From the NCBI RefSeq assembly GCF_013184545.1, contig NZ_JAAOJA010000009.1:186001-250000 (forward strand): a stretch of 64,000 bases of DNA, read 5' to 3'. This stretch comes from Pseudomonas tumuqii. GTDB lineage: Bacteria > Pseudomonadota > Gammaproteobacteria > Pseudomonadales > Pseudomonadaceae. Shown here piece by piece: positions 1 through 7,867 of the stretch (position 1 is its first letter; every line of letters begins with the position of its first letter). The position numbers were made by a program, and so were the translations under genes. The notes under the pieces were generated by a model. It was not told the DNA's origin, did no database searches, and worked only from the letters and a program-made list of their open reading frames with translations.

Positions 1-353
1 GTGCGCCGCGCCAGGTGGGCGTGGTCGGCGATCCAGCGAATCAGCTCGGCCGATTCGGCCACCACCTGTTCGATTGCCGGCGATCCGGGCACGACCAGAG
101 TGTCGACGCCGTTCACCGCGAAGCCGGACAGGGGCTGCGTATCCACCGCCAGGCCTTCGGCGGTCTGCACCAGGCCGCCCGCCAGGCTGACCGTCAACCG
201 CTGGTAGCCCGGCAGACCGCGTGCGTGCATGGCCTTGGTCGCGGCCCAGAACACGGTCTGCGCGCCGGTCAGGTCGAGCAGGCCCACCTGCGGGTAGGCG
301 ACGAACAGAATGGTGCGGGGCGTGGCTGGCGTGAAATCTGGGTTATCTGTCAT
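1..353 (-). CDS. GlxA-type AraC-family regulator, N-terminal DJ-1/PfpI domain (partial)
   Basis: The gene reads leftwards from an ATG at 353 and runs off the window, so only about 117 residues are seen. The visible part is a DJ-1/PfpI-like Rossmann domain: a first strand TILFVAYPQVGLLDLTG, then VNGVDTLVVPGSPA near residue 85. In GlxA-family regulators this domain comes before an AraC-type helix-turn-helix, which would lie outside the window. The family senses small metabolites or amines and activates nearby genes. An isolated DJ-1 amidase-like protein remains possible because the DNA-binding part is not seen. It is divergent from the flavoprotein at 421. Confidence 0.7.
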   Translation of the reverse strand, partial: MTDNPDFTPATPRTILFVAYPQVGLLDLTGAQTVFWAATKAMHARGLPGYQRLTVSLAGGLVQTAEGLAVDTQPLSGFAVNGVDTLVVPGSPAIEQVVAESAELIRWIADHAHLARR

Positions 354-420
354 TTGTGCCGAACTCTTTCGCTTCTAGCATGGCTCCGTAAAACGAACCG
401 AACCTATGCCAGGAGTCATC

Positions 421-1623
421 ATGGACCAACATATTCTGATCATCGGGGCAGGATTCGCCGGGCTGTGGAGCGCACTGAGCGCCGTGCGCCTGCTGGATCA
501 GCACGGGCGCACCGACGTGCGCGTGACCCTGCTCGCGCCTCAGGCCGAACTGCGCATTCGCCCGCGCTTCTACGAGCCGGACGTGCACAGTATGCGCGCA
601 CCGCTGCTGGACCTGTTCGCCGTCACCGGCGTGCACTTCGTCCAGGGACTGGCGCTGAGCATCGATGCCGAAGGCCGCAGGGTGACCTACCGTGACGCCG
701 CCGGCGACCAAGCCGCGCTGGGCTACGACCGCCTCATCCTGGCTACCGGCAGCCAGCTGTTTCGGCCTGCCGTGCCGGGGCTCGCCGAGCACGCCTTCGA
801 TGTCGACCAGATCGAGCAGGCCGCGCGCCTCGAACAGCACCTGTGCGCCCTGGCCAACAAGCCGGATTCCGTCGCACGCAACACCGTGGTGGTGGCCGGC
901 GGCGGCTTTACCGGTATCGAAACCGCTACCGAGCTGCCGGCGCGCCTGCGTGCGATTCTCGGTGACGACGCCCAGGTTCGGGTCATCGTCGTCGAGCGCA
1001 ACGGCCAGGTCGGCGCCAGCCTGGGCGATGGCATCCGCCCGACCATCCTCGAGGCCTGCCGCGAGCTGGGCGTTGAATGGCGCCTGGGCGTGTCGGTCGC
1101 CTCGGTGGACGCTGGCGGCGTGGTGCTCGACGACGGCCAGCGCATCGACGCCAGCACGCTGATCTGGACCGTCGGTTTCCGCGCCAGCGGCCTGACCCAG
1201 CAAATTTCCGCTCCGCGCGACGCCCTCGGCCGGCTGCAGGTGGACCGCCACCTGAAGGTCGAAGGCTTGGCCGACATCTACGCCGCCGGCGATACCGCGC
1301 GCGCCGCCACCGACGAGTTGGGCAACTTCAGCGTCATGTCCTGCCAGCACGCCATCCCGCAGGGCCGCCATGCCGGCAACAATGCGGCGGCCGAGCTGAT
1401 CGGCGTCGCGCCGCGGGACTACCGCCAGCCCAAGTACGTCACCTGCCTTGACCTGGGCTCCTGGGGCGCGGTGTTCACCGAAGGCTGGGAGCGCCAGCAG
1501 AAACTGGTCGGCGCCGAGGCCAAGACGCTGAAAACCCAGATCAACAGCCTGTGGATCTATCCGCCAGCGGCCGATCGCGCCGTGGCACTGGCGGCCGCCG
1601 ACCCGGCGATCCCGGTGGCCTGA
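421..1623 (+). CDS. NAD(P)/FAD-dependent oxidoreductase, type II NADH dehydrogenase-like
   Basis: This 400-residue pyridine-nucleotide-disulphide-type flavoprotein resembles NDH-2 enzymes, which pass electrons from NADH to quinone without pumping protons. The FAD-binding GAGFAG motif is at residues 9-14, a second nucleotide-binding GGGFTGIE motif lies near residue 158, and the ATG-type GDTARA motif near 288 contacts FAD. No transmembrane helix is evident, so it would be soluble or peripheral. An in-frame ATG exists at 406, but AGGAG at 411-415 fits the ATG at 421. The electron acceptor cannot be read from the sequence; a ferredoxin or carotenoid-type reductase role is the main alternative. 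Confidence 0.8.
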   Translation: MDQHILIIGAGFAGLWSALSAVRLLDQHGRTDVRVTLLAPQAELRIRPRFYEPDVHSMRAPLLDLFAVTGVHFVQGLALSIDAEGRRVTYRDAAGDQAALGYDRLILATGSQLFRPAVPGLAEHAFDVDQIEQAARLEQHLCALANKPDSVARNTVVVAGGGFTGIETATELPARLRAILGDDAQVRVIVVERNGQVGASLGDGIRPTILEACRELGVEWRLGVSVASVDAGGVVLDDGQRIDASTLIWTVGFRASGLTQQISAPRDALGRLQVDRHLKVEGLADIYAAGDTARAATDELGNFSVMSCQHAIPQGRHAGNNAAAELIGVAPRDYRQPKYVTCLDLGSWGAVFTEGWERQQKLVGAEAKTLKTQINSLWIYPPAADRAVALAAADPAIPVA

Positions 1624-1904
1624 GCGGATCGCTCGGTCCCCCAGGGCAGCGCTGGGCGGCTTTGCTCATTGGACAACAGGGGGCCAGGGTTTGGGCTTGA
1701 ATGATCAAGCAGCAGCGAAATTAATCGTGTCCCCTGTTGTTCTCAGGCAACCAGCAGGCCCCTGGCGGGGTCGGTTCGGGCGTCGGCGCTCCACGCGCCG
1801 GCGGGGATCAACCGGCTGTGTGCTGGCAATACTGCCCGCGGTTAATCACGGCCTCGGAGAAAACGTCGCCCGGTAGGATGGTGCGGGCGGCGCTCCGTCG
1901 GGCC

Positions 1905-1933
1905 GCATAGGATGAGCGCAGCGATACCCATCG
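1905..1933 (+). repeat. Dispersed repeat with GAGCGCAGCGATACCCATC core
   Basis: The core matches copies near 41200, 41315-41399, 45476-45546, 56827-56860, 57771-57802 and 61327-61355 in either orientation. All lie between genes. Confidence 0.8.
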
Positions 1934-1958
1934 CTAGTCATCATGAAGGGGGGCTTGG

Positions 1959-2012
1959 CCAGCCGCTTCTGCGGCTGGTTGGGATGGGGCTGCTGCCTGT
2001 CGCGACAGGCAG
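1959..2012. terminator. Tandem hairpins, possible terminator for the DUF4917 gene
   Basis: CCAGCCGC and GCGGCTGG form an 8-bp stem with a 4-base loop at 1959-1978. CTGCCTGT and ACAGGCAG form a second at 1993-2012. They lie 70-120 bases beyond the stop of the leftward gene at 2083. Neither is followed by a T-run, so termination is inferred only. Confidence 0.35.
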
Positions 2013-2082
2013 GAAGCGGCCGGTCCAGCCTATAAATAAATCGTCCCCTTTGTTGCGGGGGCGGGCGATCAGCCAGTAGTTT

Positions 2083-3099
2083 TTATTGCGCTGGCGTGGC
2101 CGCGATACGCAACTCGGGATGACCCAATGGGTGGCTCAGGGCATCGAAGAAGCGCAGTTGCACGCTCTGTGTCGCGAACAGGCTGGCGTAATGCTGCTTC
2201 TGCTGCGTGATGAACGCCGGGTTGTGCGGGTAGATCGAGATGGCCAGGGTTTTCAGCCCGGCTTGCTGCAAGGCCTGGATCAGGTGCTGGTCCTGCGCCG
2301 CCAGGCTGTGGCCGAAAATGCACAGCCTGTCCTTGGGTTGCGCCAGCTGGCTGTAGCAGAACGACAGGTAGTCGGAACTGCGGATGGCCTTGAGCTTGTC
2401 CGCGCTGCTGCCTTCGTTGACGAACAGCGGGATATCGCCCAGCCGGTTGATAGCAAAACTGGCCAGCAGGGTGCTTTCCGATGAATTGAGGATGCGCGTG
2501 CTGCCATCGATGTTCTTCACCAGGTGCATGCCGCCGTGCAGGTAGAGCAGGCGCGTGGCATTGCCATGGCGCTCGCAGTCGCCGGGGGCGAAGGTCGAGT
2601 CCGCGCCGCGGAACAGGTCTTCAAACGCCTCCGGGGCCTGCATGACGGCCCAGTAGTTGAGCAGGTCGTAATTGCCGGAATAGACCGTCTGGTACTGGCT
2701 GAGTGCGCTGTTGATGCGGCTTAGGCTGGCGGCCTGCACCTGGCTCCAGGGAATATGCACCGAGCGCACGGCGTGGATCAGCGCTTCCTTGATGGCGAAA
2801 TAGCGATGGCGCGGCGAAGACGAGTTGATGGTCAGCGCGGCATTGACCCGGATGCTGTTCTTCAGGGCGCTGAGCACCTGTTCGAAGTTGCTGGTGTCCA
2901 GAGCCCGGAACACGCTGAGCTCGGTCGCGCTAAGCGGACGATTACGGGTGGTCTGGGCCTCGTCGAACAGCGAGAAGTAGGCGAACTTGCGCCATACCGC
3001 CAGGCTCGCGCCGTTGCCGATCAGCAGTTCGGGGAAGCCGATGCTGCTGTTCAGGGTGCTCCAGTCTTCCAGTTCGTCAGTAAATGCCGGGAGTTCCAT
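2083..3099 (-). CDS. DUF4917 family protein, SIR2-like
   Basis: This 338-residue protein fits the DUF4917 family in length and pattern. Its spaced motifs resemble a SIR2-like NAD-binding fold: LLIGNGAS near residue 26, YDLLNYW near 144, YLHGG near 186 and FGHSLAAQDQHLI near 261. These correspond to the glycine-rich loop, the NYD-type motif, LHG and the GxS..D motif of SIR2-like proteins. SIR2-like domains can act as NAD hydrolases, some in phage defence; no enzymatic role is shown for this one. It starts 5 bases after the EamA stop codon, so both are probably one transcript. There is no strong ribosome site, which suggests translational coupling. The functional assignment is weak. Confidence 0.65.
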   Translation of the reverse strand: MELPAFTDELEDWSTLNSSIGFPELLIGNGASLAVWRKFAYFSLFDEAQTTRNRPLSATELSVFRALDTSNFEQVLSALKNSIRVNAALTINSSSPRHRYFAIKEALIHAVRSVHIPWSQVQAASLSRINSALSQYQTVYSGNYDLLNYWAVMQAPEAFEDLFRGADSTFAPGDCERHGNATRLLYLHGGMHLVKNIDGSTRILNSSESTLLASFAINRLGDIPLFVNEGSSADKLKAIRSSDYLSFCYSQLAQPKDRLCIFGHSLAAQDQHLIQALQQAGLKTLAISIYPHNPAFITQQKQHYASLFATQSVQLRFFDALSHPLGHPELRIAATPAQ

Positions 3100-3104
3100 A
3101 ATCG

Positions 3105-4037
3105 CTAGTTGTCGCCTTGGGCCGTGGTTGCGCAGGGCGCGACTTTAACATGGGGCGCGACAACTGCCGGCTTAGCCGCTGCGGCCCATTGCACCGCCAG
3201 GATGCTGCCGAGCACCGCAATCAACCCCAGCAACGCCACGCCGGTGATGCTCTGCCCCAGCAATGCCCAGCCCAGCAGCACCGCCACCAGCGGGCTGAGC
3301 AGCCCCAGGGAAGACACCGCCACCGGAGCCAGGCGGGCGATGCCGCGAAACCACAGCACATAAGCCAGTAGCGCGCCGAACAGCGACAGATAGGCATAAC
3401 CCAGCCACTGCACCGGGCTTAGCTGCGGCAGCGGCGGGTCGATCAGCCAGGCCACCGGCAGCAGGAACAGGCCGCCAATCAGCAACTGCCAGCCGGTAAA
3501 GGCCAGCAGCGGCACAGTCGGTCGCCAGCGCCGCGTCAGGTAGGTGCCGCTGGCCATGCAGGCGGTGCCGACAAAGGCGGCGGCAATCCCAATCGGGTCC
3601 CAGCTGGCCCCCGGTGCCAACAGCAGGGCGGCCATTCCGGCGATGCCGAGCGCGCTGGCGGCGACCGCCATAGATGCCGGCCGCTGGCGATCCATCGACC
3701 ACACCAGGCCCATTACCAGCAGCGGTTGAATGGCCCCGACCACCGCCGCCAACCCGCCCGGCAAGCGGTACGCGGCGACAAACAGCAGCGCCTGGAAGAA
3801 GCCGATATTCAGCGCCGCCAGCACCAGCAGACGCGGCCATTCGCTGCGCCGGGGCAGGTAGCGGCTGTACAGCACCAACAGCAGGCCGGCGGGCAGGGCG
3901 CGCAGCAGTGCGGCGGTAAAGGGCCGGTCCGGCGGCAGGATCTCGGTGGTGACGATATAGGTCGAGCCCCAGATGGCCGGCGCCAGGGCGGTGATCAATA
4001 CATCCAGCCAGGTGCTACGGGATGCTGAGCGGCCCAT
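3105..4037 (-). CDS. EamA/DMT-family transporter
   Basis: This is an inner-membrane protein of about 310 residues with roughly ten hydrophobic helices in two EamA repeats, typical of drug/metabolite exporters. The APAIWGSTYIVTTE segment opens the first repeat, and WLGYAYLSLFGALLAYVLWF lies in the second. Two starts are possible: ATG at 4052 or at 4037. The 4037 start is preferred because the likely operator covers 4042-4062 and homologues usually begin close to the first helix. It is divergent from the MarR gene, which probably represses it, and it is followed immediately by the DUF4917 gene. The substrate is unknown. Confidence 0.8.
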   Translation of the reverse strand: MGRSASRSTWLDVLITALAPAIWGSTYIVTTEILPPDRPFTAALLRALPAGLLLVLYSRYLPRRSEWPRLLVLAALNIGFFQALLFVAAYRLPGGLAAVVGAIQPLLVMGLVWSMDRQRPASMAVAASALGIAGMAALLLAPGASWDPIGIAAAFVGTACMASGTYLTRRWRPTVPLLAFTGWQLLIGGLFLLPVAWLIDPPLPQLSPVQWLGYAYLSLFGALLAYVLWFRGIARLAPVAVSSLGLLSPLVAVLLGWALLGQSITGVALLGLIAVLGSILAVQWAAAAKPAVVAPHVKVAPCATTAQGDN

Positions 4038-4041
4038 GCAT

Positions 4042-4102
4042 TTGTCTCGCATTCAAGATAAAATGCGAGGCTAATGGCAAGTTGTCTTGAGTTCAAGATA
4101 AA
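4042..4102. promoter_or_regulatory. Two operator-like sites between eamA and marR genes
   Basis: Two near-identical 21-base sites lie 40 bases apart at 4042-4062 and 4082-4102. The second contains the perfect dyad TCTTGA-GT-TCAAGA (4085-4098). The first keeps the TTGTCT and TTCAAGATAAA ends, but its left half-site has diverged. Such dyads between divergent genes are typical MarR operators, so control of both promoters is likely. Confidence 0.6.
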
Positions 4103-4118
4103 TTTCAGGGGTAAGCCA

Positions 4119-4631
4119 ATGGCAATCCAGCGACAGATGGATGCGGTCGATGCAATTCTTCAGCAGTGGCACCGCGAGCGGCCTGACCTGGATGTCAGCC
4201 CCATGGGGGTGATCGGCCGGCTTGGGCGCTGCTCGGCGCTGCTGCGGCGCGAGCTGGACAAGCTGTTCAGCAGCTTTGGCCTGACCTCCTGGGAGTTCGA
4301 CGTGCTGGCCACCTTGCGCCGTTCCGGCGAGCCCTTTCGCCTGGCCCCGACTACCCTGTTCTCGACCCTGATGGTCACCTCCGGCACCATGACCCGGCAG
4401 TTGCAGCAGCTGGAAGCCTCCGGCCTGGTCAGCCGCCTGGCCAACCCCAGCGATGCGCGCAGCATGCTGGTGCAGCTGACCCCGGCCGGGCTGGAGCTGA
4501 TCGACCGCGCGGTAACCGCGCATGTGGCCAACGAAGCGCGGCTGCTGGCCCCGATTGCCGCCACCGAGCTGACGCAACTGGAGGCGCGGCTCTCCGAGCT
4601 GTTGGCGGTTCTGGAACCGGCTGCCGAATGA
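4119..4631 (+). CDS. MarR family transcriptional regulator
   Basis: This 170-residue protein has the MarR winged-helix layout: an N-terminal dimerisation helix, LTSWEFDVLATLRRSGEP leading into the helix-turn-helix, the TLMVTSGTMTRQLQQLEASG recognition region near residues 85-105, and the DAR wing motif (NPSDARSMLVQLT). The start at 4119 is preferred over the upstream ATG at 4074, because 4074 would put the second operator inside the gene and AGGGG sits just before 4119. The ligand is unknown; the family commonly senses aromatic compounds or oxidants. The divergent EamA exporter is the most likely target. Confidence 0.85.
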   Translation: MAIQRQMDAVDAILQQWHRERPDLDVSPMGVIGRLGRCSALLRRELDKLFSSFGLTSWEFDVLATLRRSGEPFRLAPTTLFSTLMVTSGTMTRQLQQLEASGLVSRLANPSDARSMLVQLTPAGLELIDRAVTAHVANEARLLAPIAATELTQLEARLSELLAVLEPAAE

Positions 4632-4683
4632 TTTTCCTGCAAGCCAGGCCGCGAGCAGGCTGGGCGACTAGACGAGGTGAGTG

Positions 4684-5025
4684 ATGAGCAACGAATTGGT
4701 GATCGAAGATGTTCAGCTGGGTGACGGCAAGGAAGTGGTCAAAGGTGCGTTGATCACCACCCAATATAATGGATTTCTCGAAGATGGCAGCAAGTTCGAC
4801 TCCTCCTATGATCGAGGCAAGGCCTTCCAATGCGTGATCGGCACCGGTCGGGTGATCAAGGGTTGGGATCTCGGCATGATGGGCATGCGTGTCGGCGGTA
4901 GGCGCAAGCTCTTCGTCCCGGCGCACCTGGGGTATGGCGACCGCGAGTTCGGAGCTCATATCAAGCCCAACTCCAAGCTGATCTTCGAGATCGAGTTGCT
5001 GGAAGTGCTGACGCGAGATGATTGA
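4684..5025 (+). CDS. FKBP-type peptidyl-prolyl cis-trans isomerase
   Basis: This compact 113-residue FKBP domain has no signal peptide and is therefore cytoplasmic. It catalyses cis-trans isomerisation of proline peptide bonds and assists folding. Typical FKBP features are ALITTQYNGFLEDGSKFDSS, the VIKGWDLGMMGMRVGGRR core, and the C-terminal strand LIFEIELLEV. GAGGTGAG directly before ATG 4684 supports that start over the GTG at 4681. It follows the MarR gene by 52 bases on the same strand but has no evident functional link to it. Confidence 0.9.
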   Translation: MSNELVIEDVQLGDGKEVVKGALITTQYNGFLEDGSKFDSSYDRGKAFQCVIGTGRVIKGWDLGMMGMRVGGRRKLFVPAHLGYGDREFGAHIKPNSKLIFEIELLEVLTRDD

Positions 5026-5098
5026 CGGGGGCGTTGGCTAACCTCGATTGCTACCGAGGCCCACGTTCGGTTTCGATTTCTTGTGATGAACTACGGGA

Positions 5099-5121
5099 CA
5101 AGATCGCGCAGAGCGATCTTG
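5099..5121. terminator. Hairpin between convergent genes
   Basis: CAAGATCGC and GCGATCTTG form a perfect 9-bp stem with a 5-base loop between the FKBP and autotransporter stop codons. There is no clear T-run on either side, so a bidirectional terminator is only inferred. Confidence 0.45.
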
Positions 5122-5143
5122 AACCGTCGCCAACAATAGCTTA

Positions 5144-7240
5144 TTAGTATTTGAGACTTGCTATAAGTGACAGTTGATTTGACGAGTATTCGCTGTCATT
5201 CCACTTATAGTCGTACTGCCCCTTGACCGTCCAAGAGCTGTTATCGCAATTGCAGGACAGGAATGTAATACCTGCTCCGACATTATAGAGATCTCGATTC
5301 TGCTCTATTCCTTCCACGTTAAATGCCGATCCGCCGCCGGTGAGGACTGCGGTCTGCTCGATGGTGGTATCGCTGAAATCATGCATCCATTTGACATGCA
5401 CTTCAGGGGAATAGGTGCTGGCGCCGGATCGAATGACGCGTTCAACCTTCACGCCCACGCCTGATTGAGTCAGGTTGTAATCTTGGTCATCCACACGATG
5501 ATTCAAACCGCCGGCACCATGCTCGTTATAACCGTCAACTTTGAGAAGCGACGTCTGCAATGAGGCGAAGGGTGTAACAGTGACTTCTTGATCAAAGTAG
5601 AAGTGTTTTCCGGCCGAAACAAGAGCAGTGTACTGCTGCCCATCGTAGTCAGATTTAGCCACACGATTAACACCTGGGAAGATGATCTGGCGTTCCCCTT
5701 CATAACGATCCATCCCGGCAGTCAAAGCGCCCTGTACATACCAAGGGCCCGGGGTGTAATTGAGATAACCCGTCAGCTGGTAAGAATCGATTGTGGTCTC
5801 GCCAGAGGAGTTGTTGCCGTCAATGGTGCTATTCGCATAACCAGCGCTGACACCAACTCGGGTGTTCTCGCTCACAGGTCGGTCGTAAGCCAGTACCAAA
5901 CCGTAGGTTTTAGTGTCGTAGCCGTAATTATTATCGACATCGCCCTGGCTACCTGCATTGCCAAAGGTCTTAGCCCACCAATTGCTCGGTTGCTCGTCAC
6001 CTTTGCACTTGCGTACTTCTGGTTGGGGTCTATCGGCCCCACAGCTGGTGTCGCAACACATGCTCTGGATCTCGTCCACACGTGCTTGCAACATGTCCTC
6101 CATCAGGCGCGTCGCCTGCCCTGCTACCCAGGGTGCTGCCAGGTTGGTACTGCTGGGGGCCAATTGAGCCAGGGCATCGGTAACGGCCGCGGCATTGGGA
6201 AGAGCAAGCACGGCGCCCTGCACGACTTGCAAATCGGAACCCGCTGGAGCAGCTGAACCCAGCAATGCTCCCGCAACCACATCGGCAACAGGTACGCCCA
6301 AGGAGACCGATTCAACGGTGATGAGCACATCGCCAGTAGTGGTCGGCACACTGGAGAAGGTGTAAAGCGGGTTGGAATTGAGGACGGTTACGGTAGCCCC
6401 GTTGGTGCCCGCCAGGCCACCGACAATCCTGAAGGTCGTTCCGGCAGTAAGCACGCCCGTTACGGTTGGAATCACCGTAATACCGGCAGCATTGATATTC
6501 GAGGCGCCGGACGGCTGGATATTACCGTATACGGTATTACCGGCGAGGGAGGTTGCAATCGTGCCATTGGCGTTAGTGGTCAACGCCCCAGTGATGGCCA
6601 AGGTATTAGCGCCGAGATTGAATCCTTGCGCTTGTACGGCACCGGTAATGGACGCATTACCGCCCGATACATTGATTTGCTTCAGCCCGTTTGCACCGCC
6701 AATAGCCCCATTTATATTACTGCCGCTATTCAAGGTTAAAGTACCGGTATTCGCAGTATTGGTCGTGACGGCCCCCGTCAGCAGTTGGCCTGCGCCGAGA
6801 TTAAGAAAACCATCGCCGACGAATACAGGTGCCGATATGACGTCTCCATTGAAATTTACAGTACCTTCCCCGCTAATCTGGGTCGTGGTGGCGAATACGT
6901 CGCCATTAAAGTCAACCGTGCTACCGGTAGCACCGGCACTGATATTGAGAAACAGAACGCCTGGCTGGCCGGTAGACCCGGTGACTATCGAGTCGCCAAG
7001 AAACAGAAGATTGCCGGTATTATTAGAAGCAGTGGTAAAAGCCCCACCGAGATCGTTATTAGTATTGACATTCTGACCATCGTTAATGGTCAATGTGGCG
7101 CCACCCGTGGTGTCGACACCATTCAGCTCACCTTCCGCCCCGACTACACCGGGAAGCGCAACAGCCTCGCGGGCTAAACTAATCGGGGCCCAAGCCACGA
7201 TGGCAGCCGCCACAGCTACAGAAATTAAGCTGGCTTTCAT
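5144..7240 (-). CDS. Autotransporter outer-membrane beta-barrel protein (type Va)
   Basis: This 698-residue protein has a signal peptide (hydrophobic ISVAVAAAIVAWAP, cleavage after SLA, about residue 23). A passenger rich in Gly, Ala, Thr and Asn runs to about residue 390, with beta-helix-like repeats such as TVNFNGDVI and GTLTLNSGS. A beta-barrel of about 280 residues begins near NWWAKTFG and ends in the aromatic-rich SLIASLKY. A Cys-rich linker (SMCCDTSCG and a further Cys) precedes the barrel, and a second cluster, SCNCD, lies within the barrel. Base composition is visibly more AT-rich than the neighbours, and the upstream DNA is AT-rich too, which suggests acquisition by transfer. The passenger has no recognisable enzyme motif, so an adhesin-like surface role is inferred. 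Confidence 0.8.
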   Translation of the reverse strand: MKASLISVAVAAAIVAWAPISLAREAVALPGVVGAEGELNGVDTTGGATLTINDGQNVNTNNDLGGAFTTASNNTGNLLFLGDSIVTGSTGQPGVLFLNISAGATGSTVDFNGDVFATTTQISGEGTVNFNGDVISAPVFVGDGFLNLGAGQLLTGAVTTNTANTGTLTLNSGSNINGAIGGANGLKQINVSGGNASITGAVQAQGFNLGANTLAITGALTTNANGTIATSLAGNTVYGNIQPSGASNINAAGITVIPTVTGVLTAGTTFRIVGGLAGTNGATVTVLNSNPLYTFSSVPTTTGDVLITVESVSLGVPVADVVAGALLGSAAPAGSDLQVVQGAVLALPNAAAVTDALAQLAPSSTNLAAPWVAGQATRLMEDMLQARVDEIQSMCCDTSCGADRPQPEVRKCKGDEQPSNWWAKTFGNAGSQGDVDNNYGYDTKTYGLVLAYDRPVSENTRVGVSAGYANSTIDGNNSSGETTIDSYQLTGYLNYTPGPWYVQGALTAGMDRYEGERQIIFPGVNRVAKSDYDGQQYTALVSAGKHFYFDQEVTVTPFASLQTSLLKVDGYNEHGAGGLNHRVDDQDYNLTQSGVGVKVERVIRSGASTYSPEVHVKWMHDFSDTTIEQTAVLTGGGSAFNVEGIEQNRDLYNVGAGITFLSCNCDNSSWTVKGQYDYKWNDSEYSSNQLSLIASLKY

Positions 7241-7867
7241 ATAGGCCCTTTAGATTAAATTGTCACAATTGACACTGCAAATTAGGCCTAATAGTTGTAA
7301 TTAGCAAACAATCATAAAATAATTATCCAGGCAAATATTCAATACGAATCACAATCAAATCTAAACTTGCCGCTCGTCGAATAATTGGAACTTTTCCTGT
7401 TTCGTGAAAAGCCCCCGGTAATTGCCATGAAACGAAGCACAGGTTCTATATCAATGTCATCGACTTAAGGGTTTTCCTATAAAAATCATATGATTAGCGA
7501 TAATATAAGGGCATATAGAGAACTCCTTTTGACCGCTTACTCCACAGCATTAACGCAGCCCGCCAAGCCCCTGCGTGAAAGTTGTACAAAAAACAACCTG
7601 CTCGCTCGACTGTCCCGCCTTCATCGATGCCCACCGCCAGCACCCACAAGACTTTATCCGGAGGTCAGGGGGCAAGGTCCTTCCTTTTGCTTATGAGCAA
7701 TGGGGAAGGGGAGCGAATTAATTTATAGAGGTGCCCAGCCGCGCAGCCCCCCGGCAGCCGCAGGCCCACCCCTCTATTCGCACCGTCTCCCCCAACGCTT
7801 GCCAGCCCCCGGCAAAAAACACTTATCATTCAGCCATATACATCATGCCCAGGGTGGTAATCGTCGA
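7241..7867. other. AT-rich intergenic region upstream of the autotransporter and helicase
   Basis: Most of 7241-7560 is far more AT-rich than the rest of the window and contains no supported gene. A small dyad, TGTCA-CAAT-TGACA (7261-7274), lies about 20 bases upstream of the autotransporter start and may be a regulatory site. AAGGG just before the autotransporter ATG at 7240 fits a ribosome site. The 68-codon open frame at 7490-7696 has no ribosome site or recognisable content. Confidence 0.5.

Larger units (their letters stand above)
1624..2082. other. Intergenic region with repeats and hairpins, no gene supported
   Basis: This stretch between two convergent genes has no convincing coding sequence. 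The 61-codon open frame at 1691-1876 lacks a ribosome site and recognisable content. It holds one copy of the GAGCGCAGCGATACCCATC repeat (1905-1933), two adjacent perfect hairpins (1959-1978 and 1993-2012), and two short similar stretches around TCGTGTCCCCTGTTG (1727) and TCGTCCCCTTTGTTG (2041). Confidence 0.6.

Noticed and set aside
343..1371. Open frame of 342 codons on the minus strand across the flavoprotein gene
   Set aside because: It lies antisense to a gene with clear FAD/NAD motifs, and its translation has no recognisable family. It is a shadow of GC-rich coding DNA.
7490..7696. 68-codon open frame in the AT-rich gap before the helicase
   Set aside because: No ribosome site, no recognisable content and abrupt composition change along its length.
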